Origin: Anaerolineae bacterium CG2_30_64_16 | Lineage (GTDB): Bacteria; Chloroflexota; Anaerolineae; CG2-30-64-16 | NCBI GenBank assembly: GCA_001871755.1 | Contig: MNXL01000170.1 | Coordinates: 1-16,103 of the forward strand | Reading direction: 5' to 3' | DNA length: 16,103 bases | Translations under genes and position numbers: made by a program | Notes under the pieces: model-generated | Seen by the model: the letters and a program-made list of their open reading frames with translations, nothing else | The model's database searches: none | Told to the model about the DNA's origin: nothing | Shown here: one piece after another, positions 15,863 through 16,103 of the stretch | Position numbering within the stretch: the stretch's first letter is position 1 | Layout of the letters: each line of letters opens with the position of its first letter

Positions 15863-15990
15863 GGATGCTGGATGCTGGATGCTGGGTATTGGGTATTGGG
15901 TATTGGGTATTGGGTATTGGAAGCTGGAAGCGGGATGCGGGACGCTGACTCGCTGATTCGCTGATTCGCTGACCGCTGACCGCCGATCGC
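15863..15990. repeat. composite tandem-repeat cassette B (12 heptamers then degenerate octamers)
   Basis: Twelve in-phase 7-mers run from 15863 to 15946: GGATGCT three times, GGGTATT five times, GGAAGCT, GGAAGCG, GGATGCG, GGACGCT. GACTCG follows, then CTGATTCG twice and CTGACCG-type units to about 15990. The order and joint match cassette A. The five GGGTATT units form a canonical G-quadruplex motif on the coding strand. A 9-bp inverted repeat, CGGGATGCT (15861-15869) and AGCATCCCG (16003-16011), encloses the array. Confidence 0.85.
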
Positions 15991-16052
15991 ATCCATCAGC
16001 GGAGCATCCCGAGTAGGCTTGGCTTCCGGCCGGAGGGAAACGCAGGCGGGAG

Positions 16053-16103
16053 GTATCTTCTCAATTCTTCGGGGAATCGCTCGCTGTGGCCGGTCTCCTG
16101 ACC
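16053..16103. mobile_element. left end of a second GTATCTTCTCAAT element, cut by the window edge
   Basis: GTATCTTCTCAAT (16053-16065) repeats the first 13 bases of the 92-bp element at 13641. It is likewise followed within ten bases by GGGG, and likewise lies downstream of a repeat cassette. The rest diverges and the other end is outside the window. The spacer 15991-16052 shows nothing else. Confidence 0.5.

Overview
The window is a gene-dense, GC-rich bacterial chromosome segment. A Chloroflexota origin (Anaerolineae/Caldilineae-like) is my best inference. The grounds are a secreted protein with a long Pro/Thr/Ala stalk, a UPF0175/DUF3368 pair, an EF-G-like paralogue beside single-copy housekeeping genes, and short GGGTATT-type tandem arrays that I associate with such genomes. 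No rRNA or tRNA gene was seen, so this is not proven.

Left part (1-6500): a patatin-like hydrolase and an ABC1/UbiB-family kinase lie in tandem on the plus strand. They converge, across a perfect 15-bp hairpin terminator, on a minus-strand EF-G-like translational GTPase. That gene has its own near-consensus promoter (TTGACA-17-TACAAT). Upstream of it on the same strand is an amidohydrolase of the MTA/SAH deaminase type.

Middle (6500-10500): a strong promoter drives a small [2Fe-2S] thioredoxin-like ferredoxin and, 7 nt later, a histidine phosphatase fused to a SAM-dependent methyltransferase. Then comes typA/bipA. Its only plausible promoter lies upstream of an intrinsic-terminator-like hairpin, which suggests a leader attenuator.

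Right part (10500-16103): a minus-strand operon carries a UPF0175 antitoxin-like protein, a DUF3368 PIN-like protein and a secreted double-psi-barrel-like protein. The last gene's stop codon interlocks with the typA stop. On the plus strand follow a UV damage endonuclease (uvsE) and a HyuA-like hydantoinase/oxoprolinase family protein.

This right part is rich in non-coding repeats. A ~185-bp MITE-like element of three nested inverted repeats with an 8-bp flanking duplication sits just upstream of uvsE. A 92-bp MITE-like element with 14-bp inverted ends and a perfect 8-bp duplication (CGCGCCAG) lies upstream of hyuA, and one end of a relative appears at the window edge. Two copies of a composite tandem-repeat cassette (in-phase 7-mers, then 8-mers) start at or within 3 nt of the stop codons of uvsE and hyuA. 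No complete new defence or biosynthetic system is visible. The most unusual material is this repeat architecture, the phosphatase-methyltransferase fusion and the typA leader.
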